64,000 nucleotides of DNA. Source: Serilophus lunatus (Eukaryota; Chordata; Aves; Passeriformes; Eurylaimidae). Below are positions 12,901 through 25,030 of the stretch, piece by piece; positions within the stretch are counted from its first letter, which is position 1, and each line of letters starts with the position of its first letter. The DNA lies in contig VXBA01001608.1 in the NCBI GenBank assembly GCA_013399895.1, forward strand, positions 1 through 64,000, written 5' to 3'. A model generated the notes under the pieces. It saw only the letters and a list, made by a program, of their open reading frames with translations, made no database searches and was not told the origin of the DNA. The translations under genes were made by a program, and so were the position numbers.

Positions 12901-15108
12901 TTATCAAATATATGCTCTAGTATTTATACCCACAGTCCCAAATCCATATTTTATGCAACTTCCAATTACTCTCCTAACAGAGGACTTATTAATTTAAAAG
13001 CAGTGATACTTATCAACTTTGAACCAAGCAGATGGGCTGGGTTGGCATCTGTGGGGGCACATTTAACCCCTCCAGGTTCCCCTGAACACCTCAGATATTT
13101 TCTAACCACAGAAATTCCTCTTCCCAGATATTAGAAAATAAAGTCTGAGGTGCTCAGGTGATGCACAAAGGAATAAAAGAATGAGGGAGCTGCAAATCCT
13201 GAAAGAAACCTCAGAGTCCAGGAGAGATTTGGTGGAACACAAAGAGGAAAGTGGAACAACAGACAAAATTCAATCCTGCCTGATAAATAATTAAGAAATG
13301 GGTCATTCAAAAATGACTGATTTGGTAAAGAATCCAAATTTAAAACATTACCAAGGCTTTATTTGCAGGAGTTTTATTTCTTGAAATGCTGGAATAAAAA
13401 TTTGGTGCCTCTTTCTATGTCAACAACTGTTTGTTTGGCCCAAAGGTTAATCTGAAAAAAAAAAACCAACCTGGAAAATGCCTTAAAATTTGATTAAGAA
13501 AACGTGGACATTCATCTAAATTGACTAAATGAGAGGGAAAGGAAATAATAACCTTATTTTGGGGGGTTGATAGTTCTGGTAAATGGTTTATTGCTGGAAT
13601 TGTTGATGCTTTAGAGCCTTGAGGAACAACTCCCCTGTTCTGTCCATGAATTCAAGGATTTGATGTTACAGAAGGAAAAATAGACTTGTTTTCCAAGTCC
13701 CAGCAACTGATTTAGGATTTATGTATAAATAAATAAAGTACAGACATCCCTTCAACACTGGCACAAGGTCTTTTACCACAAATATTCCCATATTAAGAGA
13801 AGTAAGGAAGAAATGTGTGGGGAGAGGGGAAATCTTTCTCCCCATATTTTGTCCTGACCGTTAAAATAAATTCAACCCAAATCACTTTGATTTGAAGCTT
13901 TTTGTTGGATCTGCCAGCAAACAAATAAAGGTCATTTCAGAGTGTGCAGGGAATAATAAAATAAAAAAAATAGTTATAAATGAGCCTGTAGATTAAAAGA
14001 AAATCCTGTCTGAAAAGCTTATTAAGAGTAATTTGTTATGTTTTCCTCCTAATTACTGGAATTAATAACAATAATATCTCCTACAGTCCCAAGATTAATG
14101 GGAGATGTTGCCTTTCTTGGTGAATAGTTTTTCAACAGGAAAGTTACTTAAAGCCCCATTTTAATAATTTCTTTCATTAGGGAACCTTCAAACAGGTATG
14201 AAATGGATGAAGTGTTAAATGTTTTTAGGTAACAGGATGATATAGAAATACAGAAATAATATATGGAGAAATAATCCATCTCCTTTTTGCTTAAACACAT
14301 GAGGTATAATAATAATAATTTAAAAGAAGCCAGGGAGAGAAAATATCAATAGGCATAAATTTTTTTAAAAATGCAAATATTAACTTTAAGATCATTTTAA
14401 ATAAATAAATAAAGCATCCATTAAATGTGTCACATCCTTAAAGTAAATGTTACAGCAATAGTAATTGTGTAATTAAATTACCAGGCTTTTCCATCTCCTT
14501 GATTCATTAATGGAAAAACCTGTTGCAGCAAATATGGAATTAATAAGTAACTGGCTTATAAAACAGATTTTTGTAATTTATTTGCCAGTTCATTAAATAG
14601 AAACAATCAAACAGAAATAAAAAAGCAGCACAGGGAGCAGTGGGGGGGGTTCTGTCTGTACAGGCAATTTTGCAGAAGATGATGGATTAGTTTTTGTGTG
14701 TTGCCTTCTTTGCTATTAATACCCAGAATCTGTATTAGAGGAAAAATTACACCCTTTGCATGTGCTGTGGAACGGGCTGAATGTGAAATGATCTCTCCCC
14801 ACTCCAAAAGCATCTCCATGAGAACTCTGGGAGCTCATCCACGAGGGGGTTGTTGTTCTCCCCAACAGCCCTGAAAAACCTGGGGCTTGTTTTTTCCACC
14901 CCTGCTCCTTTCCCAGGTAGGGAAATAAAGCCAAACCTCTCCTTAGAACAGCCCAAGGTGGAGGGGTTTAGGCCTGAGCTCAGCTTTAGCCCCTGGGCTG
15001 TGTCTCTGCCTGGGGGGAAATGGCAATTCCTGCTTCCCAACATGAAAAAACACACACCACAGATCTCCAGGCCCACATTTCATTCCAAACCCCGTCTGAA
15101 AGGTGGCA
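9958..15108. other. Unique AT-rich non-coding DNA
   Basis: No transposon is seen over about 5 kb. 13.3-14.6 kb is especially AT-rich with short AAAT runs (near 13725 and 14400). Two stretches (about 11740-11950 and 13980-14220) are free of repeats and rich in TAAT motifs, resembling conserved enhancers in texture only. Strong splice-like sites occur (for example a pyrimidine tract ending in AG near 14179), but no convincing exon follows. Confidence 0.5.
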
Positions 15109-15406
15109 AATTGTGACAGAGGTTTACAGAATCACGGAATCACTAGGTTGGAAGAGACCTCCAAGATCATCTAGTCCAACCCTTACCCTAGAACCTCAAC
15201 TAGACTGGACTATGTCACCAAGTGCCACGTCCAGCCTTTTCTGAAACACATCCAGGGATGGTGACTCCACCACCTCCCTGGGCAGTCCATTCCAAAACTT
15301 TATTACTCTTTCTGTAAGAAACTTCTTCCTAATATCTAACCTACACCTCCCTTGACGCAGCTTGAGACTATCAACAGGGATTGGGGAATTGTGACAGAGA
15401 CCTACA
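15109..15406. repeat. Direct repeats flanking the CR1 insertion (possible target-site duplication)
   Basis: AATTGTGACAGAGGTTTACA at 15109-15128 and AATTGTGACAGAGACCTACA at 15387-15406 match at 17 of 20 positions and bracket the CR1 fragment. They look like a target-site duplication, although CR1 usually leaves very short or no duplications. Confidence 0.6.
15126..15387 (-). mobile_element. CR1 LINE fragment with C-terminal end of ORF2
   Basis: On the plus strand it starts with the CR1 3' end (GAATCACTAGGTTGGAAGAG, then CATCTAGTCCAACCC) and continues into coding sequence. Read on the minus strand about 60 codons stay open to the natural stop, including the segments LRQGRCRLDIRKKF, ERVIKFWNGLPREVV and SPSLDVFQKRLDVAL. 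These match the extreme C-terminus of the CR1 ORF2 protein, beyond the reverse transcriptase core. The copy is 5'-truncated and lacks the endonuclease and catalytic domains, so it is not functional. An imperfect 20-bp direct repeat flanks it. Confidence 0.92.
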
Positions 15407-16960
15407 AAAACATCCAAGAGGGATTGGGGAACTCTGGGTTGGGTCAAAATCCCTCTGGCTCTGGGAATGTGGCTGGAAAATCAGAGGCCACTGCAGCCAA
15501 TGCATTTGTTAGTCACACCCTGAACTTCTGAATGAGAATTTCCATTTACAAGATGGGCAACCACTGTTCAAATGCATCTCTGTCAGCTTCAACTTGTTTC
15601 CAAGAGGGAAGGCTTCTAGATCCAGTTGTGCTGCAACCAAGGGTTTTACTCCCCTGGAACAGTCCCCTCTTGCCCAACACTGGCCAAGTACCTCCCATGT
15701 CCCTGTGGGGAGAAAAAAATATCATCTGAGCAGTTTCAGTGCCTTGTTCGTGTTCCCTTTGCTCCCACTTTGATGGAAACACGTCAATGAGGACTCTGAA
15801 GGAGTCTCTCCCCAAACAACATTTTCTCCAATGATTTCTCCAACAATTCTCCAGCATTCCACCCAAAAACTGTGGGCATCGTTCCCCAGAAGTAGGAACA
15901 AAACTGGTGTAAGGCCAAAAGAAGAGTGTCGGGGCTTTCCATGAAAGAAAACATTGCTCTTTCCACATCAGAGTTTTAAAAATAACCAGGTTTTTGCTGC
16001 ATATTCCAAGGAGAAGGCAGATTTCACCAGGAAAACCTGGTTGCCTGGCTCCCTGCCACAGTGCACACTGTATTAGGAAGTCATTTGAAATATTAATACA
16101 GCAGTTTATCCTGGACATTTGTACAGACACGGAGCTCAGGCTCTTCCTGGCTGTGTGAGCCAAGTTCAACCCTGCACGGGCTCCCCAGGGAGCCTTTGCT
16201 GAGCAGAACTGAGAGAAGGGGAAAAAAGTAAAAAGGCACAAAGAAAAATTGCTGCTTTGAAGGGAAGAGGGAGAGACAAAGGCTTGGAGAAGGCACAGAA
16301 AGATCCAAAGGACCTTTTCTTGCTCTGGCTGCTTCAGAGCTGAAGGGCTCCACAGCTTCCCACAAAGGCTCTGGGTTTTTGAGCCAGGGCTCTCACCTGG
16401 GACCATATTTTTGTCCCTCCCCACTCCTTCCAGTGTCCAGAGCAATCCTGCACCCTCAGCTCGTCCAGGAGAACACACACCCTGGTCTTTCTTTCCCTTT
16501 CTGGCTTCCAAGTCAACCAACAAACTGGAAGTTGCCCCATTCAAGGGCTACACAACCCAATTTCCAGCTCTATTTCGAAGCTGACCAGGTTAAGAAGTGA
16601 TTTTCAGCCACAGACGTGTTTTTTGCCCAGGAAATCCATGTAGCAGGTTCTGTAAAAGCTGCTCCTGACCTTCTTTGCAGCTGCAGGGCTGTGGTTTGTG
16701 TCACTGTGGTTTCCTCCTGGGAGGAGGATGCTCAGTGGGAATTTTTTCACCTTTTCTTGGTTCTCTTGGTCAAATACAAGTCAATAAACATGAATTTTGA
16801 ACACACAAACTAGAAGGTAGTGGTGGTAGTCAGCAATATATGAAATAAATGAACCAACACCTAAATTAATTCTCCTGTCAATACAACAAAAAGAATCTCC
16901 ATGAAGTTTTGTAGTGAATGTAAAGGACCAGTAATAAGTAAAAAATAATAAAACCCCCAT

Positions 16961-17052
16961 GTGAGATTACTGTGATTTACTTTCCTCACCTATAAAAATA
17001 AATAACAAAAAAGAATCTGTGGGATTATTGTGATTCATCTTCCTCACTTACA
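16961..17052. repeat. Local imperfect direct duplication, about 33 bp
   Basis: GAGATTACTGTGATTTACTT followed by TCCTCACC at 16961-16994 recurs as GGGATTATTGTGATTCATCT followed by TCCTCACT at 17020-17052. A smaller pair (TTGTAAAGCACCAGGAGA and TTGTAAAATACCAGGAGA) lies just downstream at about 17076 and 17118. These look like old short-range duplications rather than a transposon. Confidence 0.6.
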
Positions 17053-17377
17053 GCAGGGAGATGCCACCCCCACAATTGTAAAGCACCAGGAGAAATATGG
17101 AGACGCCCCTCCCTTCATTTGTAAAATACCAGGAGAGCACTGGAGGAATTCAAACTGCTCAGGAATACAAAATCCACATGAACAATCACCTCTAAAAGCA
17201 AAGAAAGAATAATTCATGGTAAAGGCATTGGATTAGAAATCAAAAAAATGTCTTAATTTCATAGAACTGGAACAAAATCCAGTCTGATTTTGGGGCAAAT
17301 TAACACCTGGATAATCTCTTCCCTCTCATTCCCAGAGGCTGTAAATGTTCAGGACACATCAGAATTTTATATCTTGA

Positions 17378-17450
17378 GGCTTAAACCCATCTTAACTTCA
17401 GTCATTCTGGTTTGGGGTTTAAACCCACCCTAAATTCAGTAATTTTGGTT
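17378..17450. repeat. Tandem imperfect duplication, about 35-bp unit
   Basis: GGCTTAAACCCATCTTAACT, TCAGTCATTCTGGTT is followed by a second copy GGTTTAAACCCACCCTAAAT, TCAGTAATTTTGGTT with a few substitutions. The units are nearly adjacent. Confidence 0.7.
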
Positions 17451-20227
17451 GTTTCAATGAAAATGAAATAGAAATTCCCCCATCCTCACTGGTTCACAGG
17501 ACACAAGTGACACAACATAAGCAGACTGCAAACTCGAAATGAGAAAAGCTTAAAAGAACTTTTTGGTTACTGCTGACTCAAAAAAAAAAAAGAGGTTGTG
17601 AAGTGTTAATAATAAATGTTTTAATGTTTGACTGCAGTTTTCCTTAGGGATGCTGGAACATCCTTTGTAATCCAAAAAGATTACAGAAAAAATACCTGAC
17701 TCTTCTCTGTTTGCTCTCAAAATGGGAACAACTCGCAGGACCAAAAAATTCTTGCTCAATCAGACCCAAAAAAAGCAGGGACAGAAAGTTGTTCCACCTG
17801 AAACTCAGGAATCCCTGTTTGGCTGAGCATTAGTGAATGCAAATATTGAATATTACAAATCAATTTAGTTAAATCAGTGAGCCAGAATCAATCTGTGAAC
17901 CAGCAAAGCCAATGGAATTATGTAAATAGTTATTAAATAAAACAAAACCCAACACTAAATCACCTTCACCCAACTGCCACAGTGACAGGGGTTGGTTTTA
18001 AATAGGTCTAACAGATGTTTAATCCTAGAAACTCTCTCTTTCCCAACCGTTTTACCTCAGAGTCTTTATAATTTGTTGCCTGAAGCAACTGCCTCTGGAA
18101 ATTCCTGGTTTTGTAGAAGTGCCCTGGAACTGCAGGGAGTCAATACCAATGCTCAGTGTGTCTTTCCCTGTCTGATGGAGGAGCTGATCCTAAAAATCCC
18201 TTTAACCCAAGAGCTGTTACTACCCAGAGGCACAAGTGCTGGAAAAATAAAATAAATCAGAGGGAGAACAGAAAACCAGCAGTGTCAGCATAAAACACAC
18301 AGCACAGCAAGGAAACCACCAAAAAATGCAATGTTTTGCTGATCAGGAGACATTCAGTGCAATTATTAATGCAAAGAATGAACATTATTACCACAATATC
18401 ACTCAGGATTCATTGAACAAGACCCCCTGAGGGAACAGCTCGAGGTGTGTTTATAATCAAACATTGTAAGGAGACAAAAGGACACTTGAGCTAAAGAGAC
18501 ATTTATCTGTGCAGGGCTTAAAAATGGAGAGCAACTAAATAAATCATCGTTTTTTTCGAGGAAAAGACTCTTGCTCTCAATAGCAGATCAAACAGTTTGT
18601 GTTCAGGCTGCACCTCTGGAGGGTCCAAAGGCTAATAAATAATTAATACATGTTGGGACGACAGGAGTGTTTTAAAAGCACAACAAAAACTCCTTCAGGT
18701 GGTGACAAACAACTTGCAGCCCTCGGAGATTATTCAATCTTTTGTCCAAGTATTTCTCACCTATTGAATTTTTAAACTATTGTCAGTAGGGTCGAATTAA
18801 CAGGTTGAGAAGGGCCCAGATCTGGAGATTAGAAGAGAGGACCAAAAAGCAGAGCTAATGGGCCTCTGGTCAGGAAATAAAGCTCAATTCTTGCTGCTCA
18901 GCTCCTGCCTCAGCCTTTCCTCCCACCTGTCACATCTTCCAATCTGCTGGTAGACCCAAAATAAGAGTAATAAATAAAAATTTAACTTGTTGAGCATCCT
19001 CTTCAGGCCACAGTGGCTGTATTGTAGCAGCATCAAAGCACCCCAGCCTCTTGTCACAGCCCTGAAAAATTAACAGGTAAAAAAAAATCTCAGTGGAATG
19101 AACTTGGGCTTGTGAAAAACAAAGCAGAAAGTTGAAATGATTTGTTTTGACAACTCTTCCACCTAGAACTCTATCTGAGCCTGCATCTTCCCGGGAAATG
19201 TTTTGATTCTGACAAAACACATGTTTTCCAAAGGAAGACTGGCCTTGCCCCAAAGGTTTGCGGTGCCTTGGCAGCTCGTTAAACCAGGCTGAGCTCTCAG
19301 CAAGCTCTTGAAGGTGTTTCTGTCACTGCTGCAGCTTGTCTGGCACGACCCTGAGGGCAAGGGATGACCTGCAGGTCTTTGTTCAATATCTTGGTGTTGC
19401 TCCTGTGCTTTGATGCTCCAGCTCTTCGTCCTCTCTGCTCTCCAGCCCATGGGAACTCTCCTGTCTCCTGGAGAGCTGTAACTCACACCAACCTCGGCAC
19501 AACCAAATCCATCTTTCTGCCACTCACTCCTTGCAGAGTTTTGGGCAGAAAAAAACAAAAACCAACAACTCTTTTGGAGCTTTTTTTGTAGAAGGCATTG
19601 GGTCAAAGAGTGACCAGAGTGTGTGGATCCAGTTTAGCCCAGACTCCACCAGTCTGCCTTAATAAAAGGGTTTTCTTTACAAGGGGGGCTTTGAGTTTTG
19701 TAACACTATTAATAAAGGCCATTAATTATAAAGATTCATTAAAGAGGGAAGGGCCACAAGTGCTCTCCAGGCTGAAGGAAGCCTGGGGGCTCCACGGATG
19801 TTCAAACCCATTAACCAGCACGAGCCAAAGAGGCCTCTGGAGTTTTCTTTGAGTGCATTACTTTTAAATTAGAGAGGGGAAATTTTCCCTGCTGAAGCTG
19901 GACAGAAAACAGCTGTGCTCATTAAAAGAGGAGGAACTGCTAAGTAGTTCTATAATCAACACTATGTAATTAACAGAGAATTATAATGGTGGATGTAAGG
20001 CTGAGCTGAGCAGAATGTTAACACCAGCCTGGCAGGAGCTGCCCTTTGTGCTGCTCCCCGTGTTCCACAGCCAAATGCTGGCTTAGCAACCAGGAAAAAA
20101 ATGTCTTTGCTGCCCTGGAACACAGGGATCAGGCAGGCAAGGAAAGCTCCTGCAGAGCAGGAGGTGGAGAAACACATCCTGGAATTGTTGGAGCCTTCCC
20201 CTGGCAATCCTCATGTGCTCTTGGCCA

Positions 20228-20467
20228 TGGACAGGATGAGGGGGAATGGCCTCAAGTTGTGCCAGGGGAGGTTTAGGTGAGATATTGGGACAAATATCTT
20301 TTCATGGGAAGGGTTGTAAAGCCTTGGAACAGGCTGCCCAAGGAACTGGGGGAGTTGCCATCCCTGGAAGTGTCCAAACAAGGTGAGGAGGTGGTCCAGT
20401 GATGACCACAATGGTTGGACTTGATCTTAGAGGTCTTTTCCAACCTTAAGAATTCCATGATTCTGAG
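20228..20467 (+). mobile_element. CR1 LINE 3' fragment
   Basis: Reading in sense it has CTCAAGTTGTGCCAGGGGAG, a TTAGGTGAGATATTGG block, CTTGGAACAGGCTGCCCAAG, CCATCCCTGGAAGTGTCC and TTTTCCAACCTTAAG, ending with ATTCCATGATTCTGAGG. It covers the last part of CR1 ORF2 plus the 3' UTR. The TTGTGCCAGGGGAGGTT wording is shared with the copy at 55.6 kb, so these two belong to one subfamily. Confidence 0.93.
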
Positions 20468-21604
20468 GTTGCAAGAGGTCACTGAGCAACATGAGAGGAG
20501 TAATTCCCAGATTCAGAGCTGTGGAGATTTATCAGCTTGAGAAGTCCCATATGTGGCACCTGAGGACTAAGATACAAAGGTGTCCCCAACAGGTACCATT
20601 TCTTTGCAGAGGCTGTTTATTAATGGAACCTCTGAGCCAGTGAAATATTCCCAGCACAGGGAGTCAGCAAAGCCTGGAAACACAGAGTACCTGCCCCAGA
20701 TAGAGCCATCCCAGTGGCAGTGGAGATTGGAATGCAGGGACAGAGCTCATTCCTTGGTGCCACCAGTTGTCAGCAGCTCAGCTGGGCCATAATTGTCCAG
20801 TGGGAACCTTCAAATGCAGGGAGAAAGGCTGGTGATGACTCTGAGCTACACATGGTGCTGGTCTTGTCCTGCCTTCCTTCAAGCAGCCCACAGGACAAGG
20901 TGCACAACAACACCAGGTGTCCAAAAAATGCCCTGAAGGAGCTGTGCTGCAGGGGCTGAGATCCCTCTCAGAGGGCTGTCATGGAAAGGAGAAATCCGTG
21001 ACAATATTCCTCTTCTCCCAACTGCTCCTTGTTCAAGCTTTTGGGGATTCAGCTCTACCACAGGATCCTTCATCCCAGTTTGGTGCTGCCAGGAGATAAC
21101 ACTGAGCAGAGCTGATGGAAACAAAAGGTGCAGCTGGGAGGTTCTCCACTGAGTGCTGACAGTGGGAATGATCGTTAGCAATGAACAAAACTCCTCCTGA
21201 ACCCCCAGAAACTGCTTTTAAGCTGGTGAATAAATGTCCACAAAGCAGCTCTGGCTGTGCTCCATCAGCCACACACAGGCTGACAAGAACATTCCTCAGC
21301 CTGGGCCTGCATTTGGCACTTTGTGGGACAGAAAGCTGCCAAATTCAACACTGTTCTGGTCACATTTAAATACAGATGGACCAGAGGAATTCTCCCCATG
21401 TCTACTGGAACAGGATTGAGTTTTCTGCACAAAAGCATCCTGATGGTGACACTACATCTTCCACATTCAGCCTTTTGTTTTTTTTGGAAGTGAAAAGTCG
21501 GTTGGGCCAAAAGTTGTTGTCATCCTCCTCCTCTGCCTCCTTCTTTCCTCCAGAGAAATGAGTTTTTCAGGTAAATTCATCAACCACCAAGTAGGTAGTA
21601 AATG

Positions 21605-21672
21605 ATAAAATAGAACCCAGGAGTCCTGTTTTCCTGGTCTTTCTCTTTAACCACTAGATGACACTCCTTGCT
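21605..21672 (-). mobile_element. Ancient tRNA-derived SINE fragment (MIR/amniote SINE type)
   Basis: The minus strand reads GTCATCTAGTGGTTAAAGAG, then after a short gap AACAGGACTCCTGGGTTCT. This is the tRNA-like head with RNA polymerase III A box (TCTAGTGGTTA) and part of a B box (GGTTCTATT) typical of old amniote SINEs, common in turtles and crocodilians and rare, eroded relics in birds. The 3' body is not recognisable. The family name is uncertain; the tRNA-like head is seen directly. Confidence 0.65.
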
Positions 21673-21701
21673 TAGGTACCAGCCCCCCTTTCCAAGGTGT
21701 C

Positions 21702-21765
21702 TGAGCACTTCATTGGCTCCAGCTGGAGTTCTGGATGCTCAAGAGTTCTGGGGTCAATTCCTGAC
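21702..21765. repeat. Ancient palindromic repeat (MITE-like)
   Basis: TGAGCA at 21702 and TGCTCA ending at 21741 form outer arms around a central CTCCAGCTGGAG palindrome, followed by GAGTTCTGGGGTCAATTCC. The layout resembles the widespread amniote palindromic repeat whose arms read GGTGCTGAGCACC and GTGGGTGCTCAGCACC. Similarity is from memory and diverged, so the family stays open. Confidence 0.45.
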
Positions 21766-22887
21766 ACCAACAGAGAAATAAAATGATTAACAGGGTACAA
21801 GATAAACAGCTCAGCTACACTGCAAGGTTTTGCTTCCATGCCTTTTCCTTTCCTTTGTTCCTGACTCCTCCCTCCCTCCCCTCATCAGAGTGTTCCATTG
21901 AGATGTTTGGTGCATTTTCAGGTTTCTTGCAGTCTGCTGAAAATTCCATCATTCCCAACGCAGATCCAAGCAGATCAATAAATAGGGGGGAATATTAACT
22001 GAGCCTTCCAAACAGTTCTTGAAATACTGGATTCAAGGTTATTGTGAGGAGTCAAGACAAATTCAAGGGGGATTCACTTCAGACAGAGCTGCCAGAGCAG
22101 GAACCAAATCTGGGCAAGTCTCAGGGATCTTAATCTGGGCTCTCTGATGCCAAAATCATGACTTGGAATTCCTGCTATTCCCTCTTTTCCCATCCTCAGT
22201 GGCTGCTCAATGTTGCATTGTTGCAAGTGCCACAAGAGACATTCTCAAGTTCTTCATCAACTCCCTTTGTGTGGGTTTAATGATGAGCATTGGACAGACC
22301 ATTTTAACTTCCCACATTAAAACAGAATTGTGGCTTTTATTTTACACTTCAAAACCTCCTTTTTTCTGTTTCTCAAGGATTGGGGTTTTTTTTGCTTTTA
22401 ATTGCTTCTGGAATGGCACACTGTCATTTAACCCTCTTGTTCAGTCTCATTTTCCACCTTCTCTATTTTCACACACAATTGAACTGACTTACAGCAAAAT
22501 AGAATTTATTAAGCTGAAGACAATGTGGGTAATCAACATAATGCACTGTCTGCTAATCCCTGGCTACTCCATTCCTTTTTTTTACTCTTTATTAGACTTT
22601 TGGTCCACGTTGTTGAGCAGAGAATATGGATTTTCTTCCCTGAGAAGAGGCATTCAATTGGAAAATGCGTGTGATACTTTGTATGTTGTGTGCACAAGTA
22701 CCAACACAGCACTTGATAAAAGGACCATCCATCAAACCAGCGCAGGGAGCTTTAATTCCCCAGGCTCTGGAATTTCCTCTTGTAACAGTCTGTGCAGAAG
22801 CAGCTGTGAGGTGCTGCATAAATGTGCCTAAAAACCCTGGTCAGAGGGAGGGGATCATCCATTTTATGAAGCTCTACAAGCCCAGCC

Positions 22888-23085
22888 AAGACCTGCCACT
22901 ATCCCAGGTGGCTCCAACCTGGCCTTGGACACTCCCAGGGATGGGGCAGCCACAGCTTCTCTGGGAATTCCAGCCCCTCCCCACCCTCCCAGGGAAGGAA
23001 TCCTTCCCAATATCCCATCTGAACCTGCTCTGGGTCAGTTCCAAGCCACTGCCCTTGTCCTGTCCCTACCTGCCCCTGGATGGAT
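22888..23085 (-). mobile_element. CR1 LINE 3' fragment, antisense
   Basis: The plus strand runs CTATCCCAGGTGGCTCCAAC, GGGATGGGGCAGCCACAGC, GAATCCTTCCCAATATCCC and GCCCTTGTCCTGTCCC, which is a CR1 3' half in reverse. The last 3' bases (the part starting GGTTGGAAGAGACC in other copies) are absent, so this piece lost its 3' end as well as its 5' part. Confidence 0.9.
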
Positions 23086-24626
23086 ACCCACAACTGCTCA
23101 ACACAGCACTGTTTTTTTACTATTTTAAATTTACTCTTCATTAACAATCAGTTTTCCCACCTCCCTCAAGTAGACACTACAGTGAGTGCAAACAACAACC
23201 AAACAATCTGTGGCAAACAGGCTTATTTTCCAAGGGGGGAAAAAAATCCAATCAACCCCCACAATATTAAAAGAAAGGGAAAGTGTTTCATGTCCAGGGT
23301 TGTTTGATTCACATACAAGCAAAAATCACCAGCAGAAGAGCAAAATCCATGCTATGACACAGTACTTGAGAAAGACAAGCAAGGCAAATATCAAACATCA
23401 CCCAGCACACGTGCAATTTCCCCATCTGCTCTCAGGTGAGCAGGCAAACATCTGCCCCGAATTATTGCTGATCTGTGCACACCCAACTGCCAACAGCAGC
23501 TTCAGCCAAGTGAATAATTGGTGGAAAATGAAACCCAGCTCATTCCCACAGGTGGGGTTTGCAGGGTCTGGAAAGGCAGGGTGGGCAGAGAGAGGGACAT
23601 GGTCCCATTTACAGGAGATCAACAACCAGATCCTCATGGAGACGTGAAGCTCCTTTAATTTTCCTTTAAAACAAATGCTGGGTTTGTCTGTATTTAGTTT
23701 CAGATGGGCCCATTTCTAACTGGCATCCCATTAAGCTCCAGTTTGCTCCCTGTTCCAGGGCATTTGTGTTTTGAGGGAATGCAGATGTTGGCTCTGATTC
23801 CCTCCAGTCTCAACTCTGGGTCTGTCACATGAGGGGAATGATTTTCCCACCCCACAGGGTGGGAGAGTCTGCAATGCACTTGGCCAGTGCAATAATTGGG
23901 AAAATCCCAGGATTTTTTTGACTGGGGGGAACAGAAATGCTGATGGAAATCAGGCTGCAGAACTCAGAGCATTGCACTGGCATTTATGACACAGCTCCCT
24001 CCACTCAATGCTCCTCACCATGGAATTATTGCTTTCCTCAGAAAAGGGGGTAAAAAAACCATACACAAGATTTCCTGTATGAATATATTGCCTTTCTTAT
24101 TGTCCAGGTGATGAGAAGATACAGAGGAGGTGAGGGTTGGGCAAACACAGGTCACCCAGCCTGGATTTTACACCATTTTCCCTTTGAAAAGGCTTTTTAT
24201 TGAAATAATTCAGCTCAACTTGATTTTTCTCAGGGAACACAAGGCTATAAACCAGGCCTAGGGCACTGCTTGGGCATTAGAAAGATTTAGTCTGAATTTA
24301 ACTGGAACAAACACCTTGGTCTTGGCTGCTGATGTTCCCTCCCACAGCACTGGAGCTCTTGCTTCCTCAACTTTTGTTCCCTTTTTCCCCCAAAAAGATG
24401 CATTTTCAGCTCCCTTTCACTCTGGCCTATTGCCCTGTCCTTCCCAGCCTTATCTTGTAGTGTAAGCACTCCTCTAAACGCTTAATAAATCTGTTTTTCC
24501 AATAATGGCAAGCCAAGTTGATCCTTCCCCAGCTCCTGCTCTACGGATTCCTTGGGAAAACCGTCATTTTTGACAAATACAATCTCTCTGCTTTGCTGTG
24601 TAATCCCACTACAGGCCCAGCAATCC

Positions 24627-24640
24627 AAAAAAAAAAAAAA
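24627..24640. repeat. Poly-A tract, 14 bases
   Basis: Uninterrupted A run. No retrocopy is recognisable beside it. Confidence 0.85.
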
Positions 24641-24975
24641 CCCAAAAACTAATAGGCCCTTCACAGATAAAATCTGAACTGGAATTACTTCTTTAGAGCC
24701 TGAGAACATTTCTCATATTAAAGCAGCAACGTCCATTTCTAAAAGTCCTGGTTGTCATTTCGTGCAGCTTTTAAGTGTCTGGAAGTGAAATATGACTGTC
24801 TTCACCCTCCTCACCAAGAGTGAGCAACAGAATATTGTTCATAAAGGTTTTTTCCCCCCTCAAAAACCAAACTCAGGTTCAGGCCTGATGTCGAGGACCT
24901 GCCACACCGAGGGGGATTTTTCTTTTCTCACTGCAAGGTGATAATTTAACAATTAATGCATTAACCAACAGAACC

Positions 24976-25030
24976 AATAAATTAAAAAAATAATAAATTA
25001 ATAAATAAATAAAATAAACAACAAATAAAA
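24976..25030. repeat. (AAAT)n-rich microsatellite
   Basis: Interrupted AAAT and AAT units extend over about 55 bases. Confidence 0.8.

Noticed and set aside
14160..14200. 15-nt plus-strand microexon between TTTCATTAG and GTATGA
   Set aside because: Too short to support; acceptor-like tracts are frequent in this T-rich sequence.
15196..15447. 83-codon minus-strand open frame as an independent gene
   Set aside because: Its translation is the CR1 ORF2 C-terminus plus chance flank; it belongs to the transposon fragment.
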